Shown here one piece after another: positions 1 through 6,890 of a stretch of 10,178 bases of DNA (positions within the stretch are counted from its first letter, which is position 1; every line of letters starts with the position of its first letter). The translations under genes were made by a program, and so were the position numbers. The notes beneath the pieces are model-generated. The model saw only the letters and a program-made list of their open reading frames with translations, did not search any database and was not told where the DNA came from. The stretch comes from Chitinophagaceae bacterium. Its GTDB lineage: Bacteria; Bacteroidota; Bacteroidia; Chitinophagales; Chitinophagaceae. The stretch covers positions 1 through 10,178 of the forward strand of contig CANFLJ010000038.1 in assembly GCA_947447815.1 (NCBI GenBank). Direction: 5' to 3'.

Positions 1-34
1 AGCCGTCCGCAATAAGGGTTAGCAGATACGGAAG

Positions 35-71
35 AACCTTGAAGTATTTATAATTTCTTCAAGGTTTTTTT
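35..71 (+). terminator. Intrinsic terminator of an upstream gene
   Basis: A perfect 10-bp stem (AACCTTGAAG at 35-44, CTTCAAGGTT at 57-66) closes a 12-nt AT-rich loop and runs into a T-tract at 65-71. This is the usual form of a Rho-independent terminator on the + strand. The gene it ends lies left of the window. Positions 1-34 are probably the last codons or 3' untranslated region of that gene, but I could not identify it. The terminator should separate the following MNT gene from upstream transcription. Confidence 0.85.
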
Positions 72-138
72 ATACTTTAAAAAGGAATAAAAAAAGTAGC
101 AATACCATTCATAAAACAATACATTATAACAAATAAAT

Positions 139-480
139 ATGGCCACCAACAACCAATTTGTACAAGCAACAATTGAAAGTATTATAGACTTTTATGACCC
201 GGAAAAGATCATTTTATTTGGTGCATTTTATCAGGGCAACCTAAATAAAAGAAGCATTGTAAATCTGTTGCTGATAAAAGACACCGACCTACCCAAAAGT
301 CAACGTCCTGCAGCCATAAATGAGCACTTAGGAGAAACTGAATTCCCTCTGGACATCCTAATTTATACTACTGAAGAATATTATCAGGGAATGTCAAACC
401 CAAAATCCTTCCTATACAATATGACCAAGCAATCCAGAATCATGTATGAAAAACAAGAGCTTGTAGGGAGGAAAGTGTAA
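139..480 (+). CDS. MNT-like nucleotidyltransferase-fold protein lacking catalytic aspartates
   Basis: This 113-residue protein is a paralogue of the gene at 604-921. It aligns without gaps over the N-terminal fold: DPEKIILFG here, NPDKVILFG there. MNT proteins (polymerase beta superfamily) carry GSxxxG followed by SDLDL; the two Asp bind Mg-NTP, and a third Asp lies on a later strand. Here the motif reads GAFYQG then SIVNL. The Ser is Ala29, and the two metal-binding Asp are Ile40 and Asn42. The third Asp (D72, in FPLDILIY) remains. The reading frame is intact, so this could be a pseudoenzyme with a binding role or a copy beginning to decay. ATG 139 aligns with the start of the paralogue (MATNN, MATEN). 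No Shine-Dalgarno or clear -7 box is visible. No HEPN gene follows it. Catalytic nucleotidyl transfer is unlikely. The fold is well supported; the role is unknown. Confidence 0.8.
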   Translation: MATNNQFVQATIESIIDFYDPEKIILFGAFYQGNLNKRSIVNLLLIKDTDLPKSQRPAAINEHLGETEFPLDILIYTTEEYYQGMSNPKSFLYNMTKQSRIMYEKQELVGRKV

Positions 481-556
481 GATTTTAATTTGCAATACGC
501 TTACATCTTTGTATTGAAGTTTAAAAATAAACTAACTGTATAAAAAGACAAATGAT

Positions 557-564
557 TACATTTG
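557..564 (+). promoter_or_regulatory. Predicted -7 promoter box for the second MNT gene
   Basis: TACATTTG matches the Bacteroidota -7 consensus TAnnTTTG exactly. Transcription would begin near 570, about 34 nt before ATG 604. No good -33 TTTG is seen at the expected spacing. The box covers TTG 562, which makes that codon unlikely to be the translation start of the downstream gene. Confidence 0.45.
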
Positions 565-603
565 ACGAATAGGATTGATAAATATTTAATGTATTCTTTA
601 TTA

Positions 604-921
604 ATGGCAACTGAAAATTTAATATCAGACATAGTAGAAAAAATAACGAGGTTTTACAACCCTGATAAAGTTATTTTATTCGGATCGTATGCATATGGAA
701 ACACTGATTTGGATAGTGACTTAGATTTGATATTAATAAAAGAAACCACTCAGCCAAAACACAAGAGAACTGTAGAGATATACAAACAATTGATGGGCAC
801 AAAATTCCCGGTTGATATATTGGTATATACTCCAGAGGAATACGAAAAAGCATTAACAGATAAATATTCTTTTTTAAGTAGCGCTATAAAAAAATCCAAG
901 CTACTGTATGAAAGGAAATAA
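604..921 (+). CDS. MNT-family nucleotidyltransferase, antitoxin-like
   Basis: This 105-residue minimal nucleotidyltransferase-domain protein has an intact active-site signature: GSYAYG (27-32), then SDLDL with D39 and D41, and a third Asp at D71 in FPVDILVY. Small proteins of this kind are usually encoded with a HEPN partner, and some pairs act as toxin-antitoxin systems in which the MNT protein neutralises the HEPN protein, in known cases by nucleotidylating it. That context is present here, because a HEPN reading frame begins at 908 and overlaps the end of this gene by 14 nt. The frame is open back to TTG 562, but I chose ATG 604. It aligns with the start of the upstream paralogue, and TTG 562 lies inside a predicted -7 box. 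ATG 589 is another possibility. The partner has an in-frame stop, so this may be an orphan antitoxin. Confidence 0.85.
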   Translation: MATENLISDIVEKITRFYNPDKVILFGSYAYGNTDLDSDLDLILIKETTQPKHKRTVEIYKQLMGTKFPVDILVYTPEEYEKALTDKYSFLSSAIKKSKLLYERK

Positions 922-1303
922 TCCAATTGTTCGGCAATGGATGCAGAAGGCTGAATTCGATTTAGGAACTGCAAAACTTACCTACTTTCATATTCCAGAG
1001 TATTCAGATACTATTTCATTTCACTGCCAATAAGCTGTTGAAAAATATATTAAAGCCATTCTAATCTTTCATGATATAGAATTTATGAGAAGCCATAATC
1101 TGGTTTATTTATTAAGCCTACTCGCAGATAAAATTACGATTGATAAAATATTACAGGATAATGCAATTGAACTAAATAGTTTTAGTGTAGAAGTAAGATA
1201 TCCCAACGAATTAATAGAACTAACTAAAGAAGAATTATTTCTATCTATCAATACCGCAGAACTATTTAAGGAATTGTCGGAAAGTATTATTGGCATTTGC
1301 TGA
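908..1303 (+). pseudogene. HEPN-domain protein interrupted by an in-frame TAA
   Basis: Read from ATG 908, the frame gives a full-length HEPN-domain protein of 131 codons before the TGA at 1301, but codon 42 is TAA (1031-1033). Family landmarks lie on both sides of the stop. Before it are a WMQKAEFDL helix (residues 11-19) and FHCQ (38-41); after it are AVEKYIKAIL, a SHNLVYLL segment and VEVRYP. HEPN proteins of this type normally read FHCQQAxEKxxKA, so the TAA sits where the second Gln (CAA) belongs, one C-to-T change away. No frameshift is present. If the stop is obeyed, only a 41-residue stub is made; re-initiation at ATG 1085 would give a 72-residue C-terminal piece. The RX4HXY motif of HepT-type toxins is not visible, so RNase activity cannot be assumed. 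A sequencing error is the main alternative. Confidence 0.85.
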
Positions 1304-1468
1304 CACCTATTAAGAAAATATATTTACTAGAAAATTAACCCCTAAAAAGTTAGATAATTTAAAATCAATTAATAGTTTACCCCTGTAAGATTAAACAAAA
1401 TGTAAAAACATACTATTTTTATGGGTTTAATACCCTTTTTACAACCTTCTATCCTATTTACGCTGCTT

Positions 1469-1485
1469 AGATATTATTAATATCT
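1469..1485. promoter_or_regulatory. 17-bp palindrome upstream of serA, candidate operator
   Basis: AGATATTA-T-TAATATCT is a perfect inverted repeat with 8-bp arms and a one-base centre. It ends three bases before the predicted serA -7 box, so it fills the spacer between the -33 and -7 elements. A dimeric repressor bound here would block RNA polymerase. The arms are AT-rich, so chance is possible in this genome, and no regulator is encoded nearby. Confidence 0.4.
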
Positions 1486-1487
1486 GT

Positions 1488-1495
1488 TACTTTTG
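1488..1495 (+). promoter_or_regulatory. Predicted -7 promoter box of serA
   Basis: TACTTTTG is an exact match to the Bacteroidota TAnnTTTG box and is followed by CCGCC and then the serA ATG at 1501. Start sites usually fall about 5-7 nt after this box, which puts the 5' end of the mRNA at or beside the start codon. The -33 region (about 1463-1468) is poor, reading TGCTTA rather than a TTTG core. Confidence 0.6.
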
Positions 1496-1500
1496 CCGCC

Positions 1501-2733
1501 ATGAGCAACATAACAAGTTATCCAAAAGACAAAATAAATATTCTTTTCTTAGAGAATATCAGCGACAAAGCAGTACAGCTTTTCCGTCAGAATGGCTATA
1601 CTAATGTAGAAAAACTAGCAGGCGCTCTTAGTGAAAGCGAACTGATAGAAAAGATAAAAGATGTGCACCTTTTAGGTATCCGTTCCAAAACAAACATTAC
1701 CCCTGCAGTGCTGGAAGCAGCTAATAAGCTACAGGCAATAGGTTGTTTTTGTATAGGGGTGAATCAGGTAAATCTTAAAGCTGCTACCCGCAACGGTGTT
1801 ACAGTATTTAATGCTCCATATAGTAATACAAGAAGCGTGGCCGAGCTGGTAGTAGGCGCGGCTATCATGCTGATTAGAAAGATATTAGATAAAAATAATG
1901 CTGCCCATAAAGGTATCTGGCAAAAAGAAGCTAAAGGCAGTTTTGAATTGCGTGGCAAAACAATTGGTCTGGTAGGATATGGCAACATAGGATCGCAGGT
2001 AAGTGTACTTTCAGAAGCCTTTGGTATGAAGGTGCGTTACTATGATCTAGAATCAAAACTACCATTGGGCAATGCAGCCTCTTATGATAGTCTGGAAGAA
2101 CTGGTTAGCAAAAGTGATATCATATCCTTGCACGTTCCTGAAACTAATAAAACAAAGAACCTTATCAACGAAGAGTTATTAGCACAATTTAAAAAAGGTT
2201 CTATCCTGATAAATTATGCCCGTGGCGAAGTAGTAGATATTGATGCGCTTGCTAAATATTTACAGAACGGACATTTGTCGGGTGCTGCTGTAGATGTATT
2301 TCCTTGGGAACCAGAAAAGAATGGCGATACCTTTTCTTCTCCATTGCAGGGCCTTAGCAATGTATTGCTTACCCCACATATTGGTGGTTCTACCGAAGAA
2401 GCACAGGTAAATATTGGGGAAGATGTAAGTAGTAAACTATTCAACTTCCTGGAGTCTGGCATTACCAATGGTTCGCATACTGTGCCAGGAATTGCACTGC
2501 CTCCGATAGAAGGCACCCATAGAATTTTACATATACACAAAAACGTTCCGGGCGTATTGAGTAGTATTAATACTTTGATGTCAAATAATCATATCAATAT
2601 CTCTGCACAATACCTGAAAACAAACGAGGAAATAGGGTATGTGGTGCTGGATGTAGATTCCGAGATATCAGACATTGCTTTGGATCTTTTAAAAGACGTA
2701 AAAGAGACCATCAAAGTTAGAGCACTATACTAG
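1501..2733 (+). CDS. serA: D-3-phosphoglycerate dehydrogenase (SerA) with C-terminal ACT domain
   Basis: This cytosolic enzyme carries out the first step of serine synthesis, NAD-linked oxidation of 3-phosphoglycerate to 3-phosphohydroxypyruvate. It is 410 residues, the same length as E. coli SerA. The split substrate domain carries LLGIRSKT (58-64). The Rossmann fold carries GYGNIG (159-164). The catalytic residues correspond to R241 (YARGEVVD), E270 (PWEPE) and H293 (TPHIGGST), each one position from the E. coli R240, E269 and H292. The ACT domain (about 339-410) keeps the serine-binding pattern: HKN (H346, N348) and N366 in INISAQYL. Feedback inhibition by serine is therefore likely. It heads a + strand run, with a glycosyltransferase starting 27 nt after its stop. 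A -7 box at 1488-1495 lies so close that the message may be leaderless. Function is very secure. Confidence 0.97.
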   Translation: MSNITSYPKDKINILFLENISDKAVQLFRQNGYTNVEKLAGALSESELIEKIKDVHLLGIRSKTNITPAVLEAANKLQAIGCFCIGVNQVNLKAATRNGVTVFNAPYSNTRSVAELVVGAAIMLIRKILDKNNAAHKGIWQKEAKGSFELRGKTIGLVGYGNIGSQVSVLSEAFGMKVRYYDLESKLPLGNAASYDSLEELVSKSDIISLHVPETNKTKNLINEELLAQFKKGSILINYARGEVVDIDALAKYLQNGHLSGAAVDVFPWEPEKNGDTFSSPLQGLSNVLLTPHIGGSTEEAQVNIGEDVSSKLFNFLESGITNGSHTVPGIALPPIEGTHRILHIHKNVPGVLSSINTLMSNNHINISAQYLKTNEEIGYVVLDVDSEISDIALDLLKDVKETIKVRALY

Positions 2734-2760
2734 TACGCTACTCACCAACTATACGCTTGA

Positions 2761-3858
2761 ATGAAGCCATACGATATTATTCTTACGGTAACCAATGATC
2801 TGAATTATGATCAGCGGATGCAGCGTATCTGTACTTCATTATCTAAAGCAGGATACAATATTTTGCTGGTTGGTAGAACCCGTAAAGATTCTATACCATT
2901 AAAAGAGCAACCCTTTCATCAGAAGCGTTTGAATTGCATTTTTGATAAAGGATTTGCTTTTTATGCGGAGTATAATCTTCGTCTTTTTCTATTCCTGTTT
3001 GTTAATCCCTGCAGGGCCTATTATGCAGTAGATCTGGATACTATACTGCCCAACCTATTAGCCTCCATGTTGTTCAGGAAAAAGCGTCTTTATGATGCAC
3101 ATGAGCTATTTACCGAACAAAAAGAGGTAGTAACCCGAAAGAATGTGCACGCATTCTGGCTATGGGTAGAAAAAATAGCTGTACCAAGATTTCAAAATGG
3201 CTATACCGTAAATCATTTTATTCGTCAGGAGCTGGAAAGAAGATATGGCGTGAAGTACGAAGTAATCCGCAATATGCCTTTCCGCAAAAATTATGCTAAC
3301 AACCAACAAAGTGATCCTCCATTTATATTGTATCAGGGTGCAGTAAATGAAGGTCGTAGTTTTGAAACATTAATACCGGCGATGAAGTGGGTAAATGCTA
3401 CACTACTTATTTGCGGCAAGGGCAATATGTACGAGGAAGTAAAGCAACTGATTGCTTATCATAAGCTGGAAGATAAAATAGAAATGAGAGGCTATGTATC
3501 GCCTGATGAGCTAAAGAATATTACGCCTAAAGCAAAGTTTGGTTTAACGCTTTTTGAAGCAACCGGCATGAATCAGTATTACTCATTATGCAATCGTTTC
3601 TTCGATTATATAATGGCGGGCATTCCACAGCTTTGTGTAAACTATCCTGAGTATAAACACATCAACGACGAGCACCATATTGCGCTAATGATAGACGATG
3701 TAAAAAGCGAAACAATTTCTGCTGCAATGAATCGTTTATTAGAAGATGATGCACTTTATCATACCTTGCAACAAAATACTGCAACCGCAAAAGAGCTGTA
3801 TAACTGGGAAAGCGAGGAAATAAAACTTATTGCATATTGGAAAAACATCTTCATATAA
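2761..3858 (+). CDS. GT4-like glycosyltransferase
   Basis: This 365-residue GT-B-type glycosyltransferase probably transfers a sugar from a nucleotide-sugar donor to a surface glycan or lipid acceptor at the cytoplasmic face of the membrane. The acceptor half begins with TNDLNYDQRMQRIC (11-24), an opening common in Bacteroidota enzymes of this group, then YDAHELFTEQ (111-120). The donor half begins at YQGAVNEGRS (191-200), followed by ICGKG (217-221) and a nucleotide-sugar region LFEATGMNQYYSLCNRFFDY (264-283) running into IMAGIPQ. The hydrophobic stretch NLRLFLFLF (72-80) may help peripheral membrane binding. It lies 27 nt after serA and overlaps the next glycosyltransferase by 22 nt, so the two enzymes are probably made together. 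Donor and acceptor cannot be told from sequence. Confidence 0.88.
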   Translation: MKPYDIILTVTNDLNYDQRMQRICTSLSKAGYNILLVGRTRKDSIPLKEQPFHQKRLNCIFDKGFAFYAEYNLRLFLFLFVNPCRAYYAVDLDTILPNLLASMLFRKKRLYDAHELFTEQKEVVTRKNVHAFWLWVEKIAVPRFQNGYTVNHFIRQELERRYGVKYEVIRNMPFRKNYANNQQSDPPFILYQGAVNEGRSFETLIPAMKWVNATLLICGKGNMYEEVKQLIAYHKLEDKIEMRGYVSPDELKNITPKAKFGLTLFEATGMNQYYSLCNRFFDYIMAGIPQLCVNYPEYKHINDEHHIALMIDDVKSETISAAMNRLLEDDALYHTLQQNTATAKELYNWESEEIKLIAYWKNIFI

Positions 3859-4970
3859 TCTCCCTCACCATTCCATTTCCGGTGGACTATGGTGGCGTAT
3901 TTGATTTATTTTACAAAATAGTAGCCCTACATAAAGAAGGCATACAAATACACTTACATTGCTTTGAATACGGAGGCAGGCCACAACAGGAAGAACTGAA
4001 CAAGTACTGTGCATCGGTACACTATTACCCCAGAAAATCTTTCTTAAGTAATCTATTTTCCGGCATACCGGTAATGGTATCTTCCCGAAACAATACACTA
4101 CTTACTGAAACGCTTTTAAAAGATAATTATCCCATTATAATGGATGGTCTTCAGTGTACCTATTTACTGCAAGATAAAAGACTGGAAAGAAGAAAGAAAG
4201 TAGTAAGACTATATAATGTAGAACACGAATACTATCAGGATTTAGCCAGCAATACTTCCGCTACTTTTAAAAGATTTTATCTTAAAAGAGAGGCAAGATT
4301 ATTATACAAATACGAAAAGATGGTAGCCCAATCCGGCAACACCATTTTAGCCGTAACAGAAAAGGATGTAGCAACCTATCAAAAGGAATATGGCGCAAAG
4401 AATATCCAGTACATGCCTATCTTTTTGCCCAACAACTGGACAGTAAACAGTAAAGCCGGAAGAGGGAATTATTGTTTATACCAAGGAGACCTTAGTGTAA
4501 GTTCCAACGAGAAAGCAGCCCTCTGGTTGATAGAAGAAGTATTTGCAGGCACCAGAAACAAATTGATAATTGCTGGTAAGAGCCCATCACTTAATTTATA
4601 CAAATCTGCAGCCAAAAGATTGAACGTACTGGTAATTGCAAACCCGGAAGAAGAACAAATGCAAGACTTCATACAAGTAGCACACATCAATATACTTCCC
4701 TCCTATAGCAACACGGGCATTAAGTTAAAATTACTGAATGCATTATACAACGGACGCTTTTGTCTGGTGAATAATTTAACCACCCAAGGCAGCGGAGTAG
4801 AAAGTCTTTGCCATTACTTTGAAGATGCTAAAAGCTGTAAACAAAAGATAGCAGAAATACTTACAACTGAATATACCATACAAGAGATAGAAAAAAGAAA
4901 AACAGTTTTATCAGAAGCCTTCAACAATCAGCAGGATGCAAAAGCATTAGTGTCAGCACTATTTGATTAA
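3837..4970 (+). CDS. GT4-like glycosyltransferase with TTG start
   Basis: This 377-residue GT-B glycosyltransferase is of the same broad type as its upstream neighbour but not a close copy. The N-terminus HIISLTIPFPVDYGGVFDLF (5-24) is the typical first strand and glycine-rich loop. LYNVEHEYYQ (125-134) and LAVTEKD (171-177) follow in the acceptor half. The donor half opens with CLYQGDLSVSSNEKA (213-227), has IIAGKSP (244-250), and ends with GIKLKLLNALYNG (294-306), the acidic-poor equivalent of the usual donor-binding helix. Because the first-strand motif begins at residue 5 and the next in-frame ATG lies far downstream, TTG 3837 is the best start. It sits inside the end of the previous gene, which favours translational coupling. 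The substrate is unknown; a shared surface glycan pathway with the upstream enzyme is inferred. Confidence 0.85.
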   Translation: MEKHLHIISLTIPFPVDYGGVFDLFYKIVALHKEGIQIHLHCFEYGGRPQQEELNKYCASVHYYPRKSFLSNLFSGIPVMVSSRNNTLLTETLLKDNYPIIMDGLQCTYLLQDKRLERRKKVVRLYNVEHEYYQDLASNTSATFKRFYLKREARLLYKYEKMVAQSGNTILAVTEKDVATYQKEYGAKNIQYMPIFLPNNWTVNSKAGRGNYCLYQGDLSVSSNEKAALWLIEEVFAGTRNKLIIAGKSPSLNLYKSAAKRLNVLVIANPEEEQMQDFIQVAHINILPSYSNTGIKLKLLNALYNGRFCLVNNLTTQGSGVESLCHYFEDAKSCKQKIAEILTTEYTIQEIEKRKTVLSEAFNNQQDAKALVSALFD

Positions 4971-5025
4971 TCTTTTTATAGATCCAGTATATATTTACCA
5001 GCAATAATGATCCCGGAACAATTTT

Positions 5026-6045
5026 ATGCAACTATACTATAAAACATATCAGCTTCCTTTCCAATACCCTTTTACTATTTCGCAAGGGCGAACTAAAACA
5101 CATCAGCCATCCCTGGTAGTGGCATTGCAAGTGGGAAAATGGATTGGGTATGGAGAATCGCCTGCCATAAACTATTATCATATAACGGTAGAAGAAATGG
5201 TTGCTACACTGGAGCAATACAGGGCGATGATAGAGAAGTATGCTTTTACGGAACCCGAAAGATTCTGGCATTATTTGCACCACCTATTGCCCAACAATAA
5301 TTTTTTGATTAATGCATTGGACATGGCAGGATGGGACTTGTATGGTAAGATGCAGCAGAAACCATTGTATGAATTATGGGAAACTCCATTTACTGGCAAC
5401 GAACCCATTACCGATTATACATTAGGCATAGATGCTCCCGAAAAAATGCTGGAGAAAATGCAGGCACATCCTCATCCGGTATATAAAATAAAGATTGATA
5501 GCAAAGATCCTTTAACTACCCTTAGCTATTTAAGAGAACATACCGACAAGCCATTCCGTCTGGATGCAAACGAAGGATTTACGTATCAGCAGTTCGTAGA
5601 AATATTGCCAGCATTAGCTGCCTTAAATATAGAATTTATAGAGCAGCCTCTTGCCAAAAATAACTGGGAAGAAATGAAGAAGTTATATACTGAAAGCCCT
5701 ATCCCATTGATTGCAGACGAAAGTTGTGTAGTAGCAAAAGATGTAGAAAAGTGTGCAGGACATTTTCATGGAATCAATATAAAACTCACCAAGTGCAGCG
5801 GTATTACCCCTGCCCTTAGAATGATAAAGCAAGCAAGAGAACTTGAACTAAAAGTAATGATGGGCAGTATGAACGAAAGTACAGCAGGCAGTGCCGCAAT
5901 AGGAAACTTTTTGCCTCAGCTGAACTACGTAGATATGGATGGCCCATTGCTATTATCCGAAGACATAGCTAAAGGTATAACCTACGATAATGGCAAGATA
6001 ACATTGAGTGGCAAGTTTGGATTGGGTATACAAATGACCAGTTAA
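5026..6045 (+). CDS. Dipeptide epimerase, L-Ala-D/L-Glu epimerase-like (enolase superfamily)
   Basis: This 339-residue enzyme of the muconate-lactonizing subgroup of the enolase superfamily has a capping domain followed by a TIM barrel. Catalytic landmarks appear in order: the acid/base KIK pair (K154, K156), metal ligands D180 (LDANEGF), E206 (IEQP) and D231 (ADES), then the opposite base, probably K253 (NIKLTKCSGI). The DMD at 303-305 matches the DxD that binds the substrate amino group in dipeptide epimerases, which separates it from succinylbenzoate synthases. The usual substrate is L-Ala-D-Glu from murein turnover, epimerised in the cytosol so that peptidases can use it. Related Bacteroidota enzymes differ in dipeptide preference, so exact specificity is open. 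It lies 55 nt after the second glycosyltransferase; TATATTTA at 4990-4997 is a one-mismatch -7 box that could give it its own promoter. Confidence 0.9.
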   Translation: MQLYYKTYQLPFQYPFTISQGRTKTHQPSLVVALQVGKWIGYGESPAINYYHITVEEMVATLEQYRAMIEKYAFTEPERFWHYLHHLLPNNNFLINALDMAGWDLYGKMQQKPLYELWETPFTGNEPITDYTLGIDAPEKMLEKMQAHPHPVYKIKIDSKDPLTTLSYLREHTDKPFRLDANEGFTYQQFVEILPALAALNIEFIEQPLAKNNWEEMKKLYTESPIPLIADESCVVAKDVEKCAGHFHGINIKLTKCSGITPALRMIKQARELELKVMMGSMNESTAGSAAIGNFLPQLNYVDMDGPLLLSEDIAKGITYDNGKITLSGKFGLGIQMTS

Positions 6046-6060
6046 AAACACCCGATTATC

Positions 6061-6092
6061 AAAGCATTATAACGCTCTAAACACAATGCTTT
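6061..6092. terminator. Weak hairpin between convergent genes
   Basis: AAAGCATT (6061-6068) and AATGCTTT (6085-6092) form an 8-bp stem with a 16-nt loop, in the 65-nt gap between the convergent epimerase and crotonase genes. The place suits a two-way terminator, but no T-tract follows on either strand, so the call is tentative. Confidence 0.3.
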
Positions 6093-6110
6093 AGAATCCA
6101 TTAAATAAAC

Positions 6111-6872
6111 TTATTTATTCTTGAAAGCCTGTAAGGTTTCTTTGGTAAAGTCTGTTAATACCAGTCTTCCACTAATGGCTGCTCTTTCGTACAACAGGGT
6201 GTCCCAATGATCGGTATTGTTCCAGAAAGCCTTTTTCACTTCCTTCATAGCTTCGGCACTATAGTTGCTCAATGTAACTGCAAGTTTATTGGTAGCGTCC
6301 AATAAAGTATCTATATCTTCAAAAACAGCTGCATAAAGGCCTTTTTCTCTAGCCCATTCAGCCGATCGGAAATTATTAGCATCGATACTCATCTCGTAAG
6401 TAAATGTTGTGCCTATTTTACGTTCCACTACAGGACCAATCACAAAAGGACCAATACCAATAGCCAACTCGGATAGTTTTATATCAGCTGCCATAGTAGC
6501 ATAAGCATAATCGCAAGCTGCAATTAGTCCTACTCCACCACCAATAGCTTTGCCTTGTACAACCCCTATAATTAGTTTAGTCGATTTTCTCATTGCATTA
6601 ATGACGTTGGCAAACCCACTAAAGAAAATTTCTCCGTCAGCCTCGGTATTGATGCTTAATAACTCATCAAAACTAGCACCGGCACAGAAGGTTTTAGCCC
6701 CCCCACTTTTAAGGATAATTACTTTAGTAGCATCATCCTTGGAAGCATCATGAATAGTCTCTGTCAATTTTTTCAGCATAGAAGATGGTAGGGAATTATG
6801 ATGTGGCGTAAAGAACTCTATAGTTCCAATATTATTATTTACCTGATAATTAATGTATGATTCAGCAAGCAT
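6111..6872 (-). CDS. Enoyl-CoA hydratase/isomerase (crotonase) family protein
   Basis: This 253-residue crotonase-fold enzyme acts on an acyl-CoA thioester. The oxyanion-hole segments are FCAGAS (62-67) and GGGVGL (111-116), followed by CDYAYA. SELAIGIGPFVIGP (134-147) supplies Glu135, which aligns with Glu164 of rat enoyl-CoA hydratase. The other hydratase glutamate (rat Glu144) aligns with Gly115, so classic two-glutamate hydration is doubtful. Isomerase, decarboxylase or another one-Glu chemistry fits better, and the substrate is not known. The frame is open to 6938, but ATG 6872 is preferred: it starts MLAESYINYQVNNNIGTIEF, the normal first strand, whereas the extra 22 residues look like untranslated upstream sequence. 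It is divergent from the acyltransferase gene and convergent with the epimerase. No pathway neighbour is visible. Confidence 0.87.
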   Translation of the reverse strand: MLAESYINYQVNNNIGTIEFFTPHHNSLPSSMLKKLTETIHDASKDDATKVIILKSGGAKTFCAGASFDELLSINTEADGEIFFSGFANVINAMRKSTKLIIGVVQGKAIGGGVGLIAACDYAYATMAADIKLSELAIGIGPFVIGPVVERKIGTTFTYEMSIDANNFRSAEWAREKGLYAAVFEDIDTLLDATNKLAVTLSNYSAEAMKEVKKAFWNNTDHWDTLLYERAAISGRLVLTDFTKETLQAFKNK

Positions 6873-6890
6873 TATTCTGTATATTTTACA

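Noticed and set aside
1..34. Possible 3' end of a structured RNA before the first terminator
   Set aside because: No recognisable tRNA, tmRNA or RNase P 3' features are present; the stretch is too short to tell a coding end from an untranslated region.
562..603. Extended N-terminus of the second MNT protein from TTG 562
   Set aside because: TTG 562 overlaps an exact TAnnTTTG promoter box, the extra residues have no counterpart in the paralogue, and ATG 604 aligns with the paralogue start.
1031..1033. Recoded or reassigned TAA in the HEPN gene
   Set aside because: TAA is used as the normal stop of most genes in this window, so a changed genetic code is excluded. Local readthrough is possible, but no recoding signal is visible.
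1085..1303. Separate 72-residue gene starting at ATG 1085
   Set aside because: It is the C-terminal part of the HEPN frame that begins at 908; family motifs run continuously across the stop, so an interrupted gene explains it better than an independent small gene.
1423..1440. Hairpin GGGT-TTAAT-ACCC followed by five T as a terminator of the MNT/HEPN unit
   Set aside because: The stem is only 4 bp and would be unstable; it was left out of the feature list.
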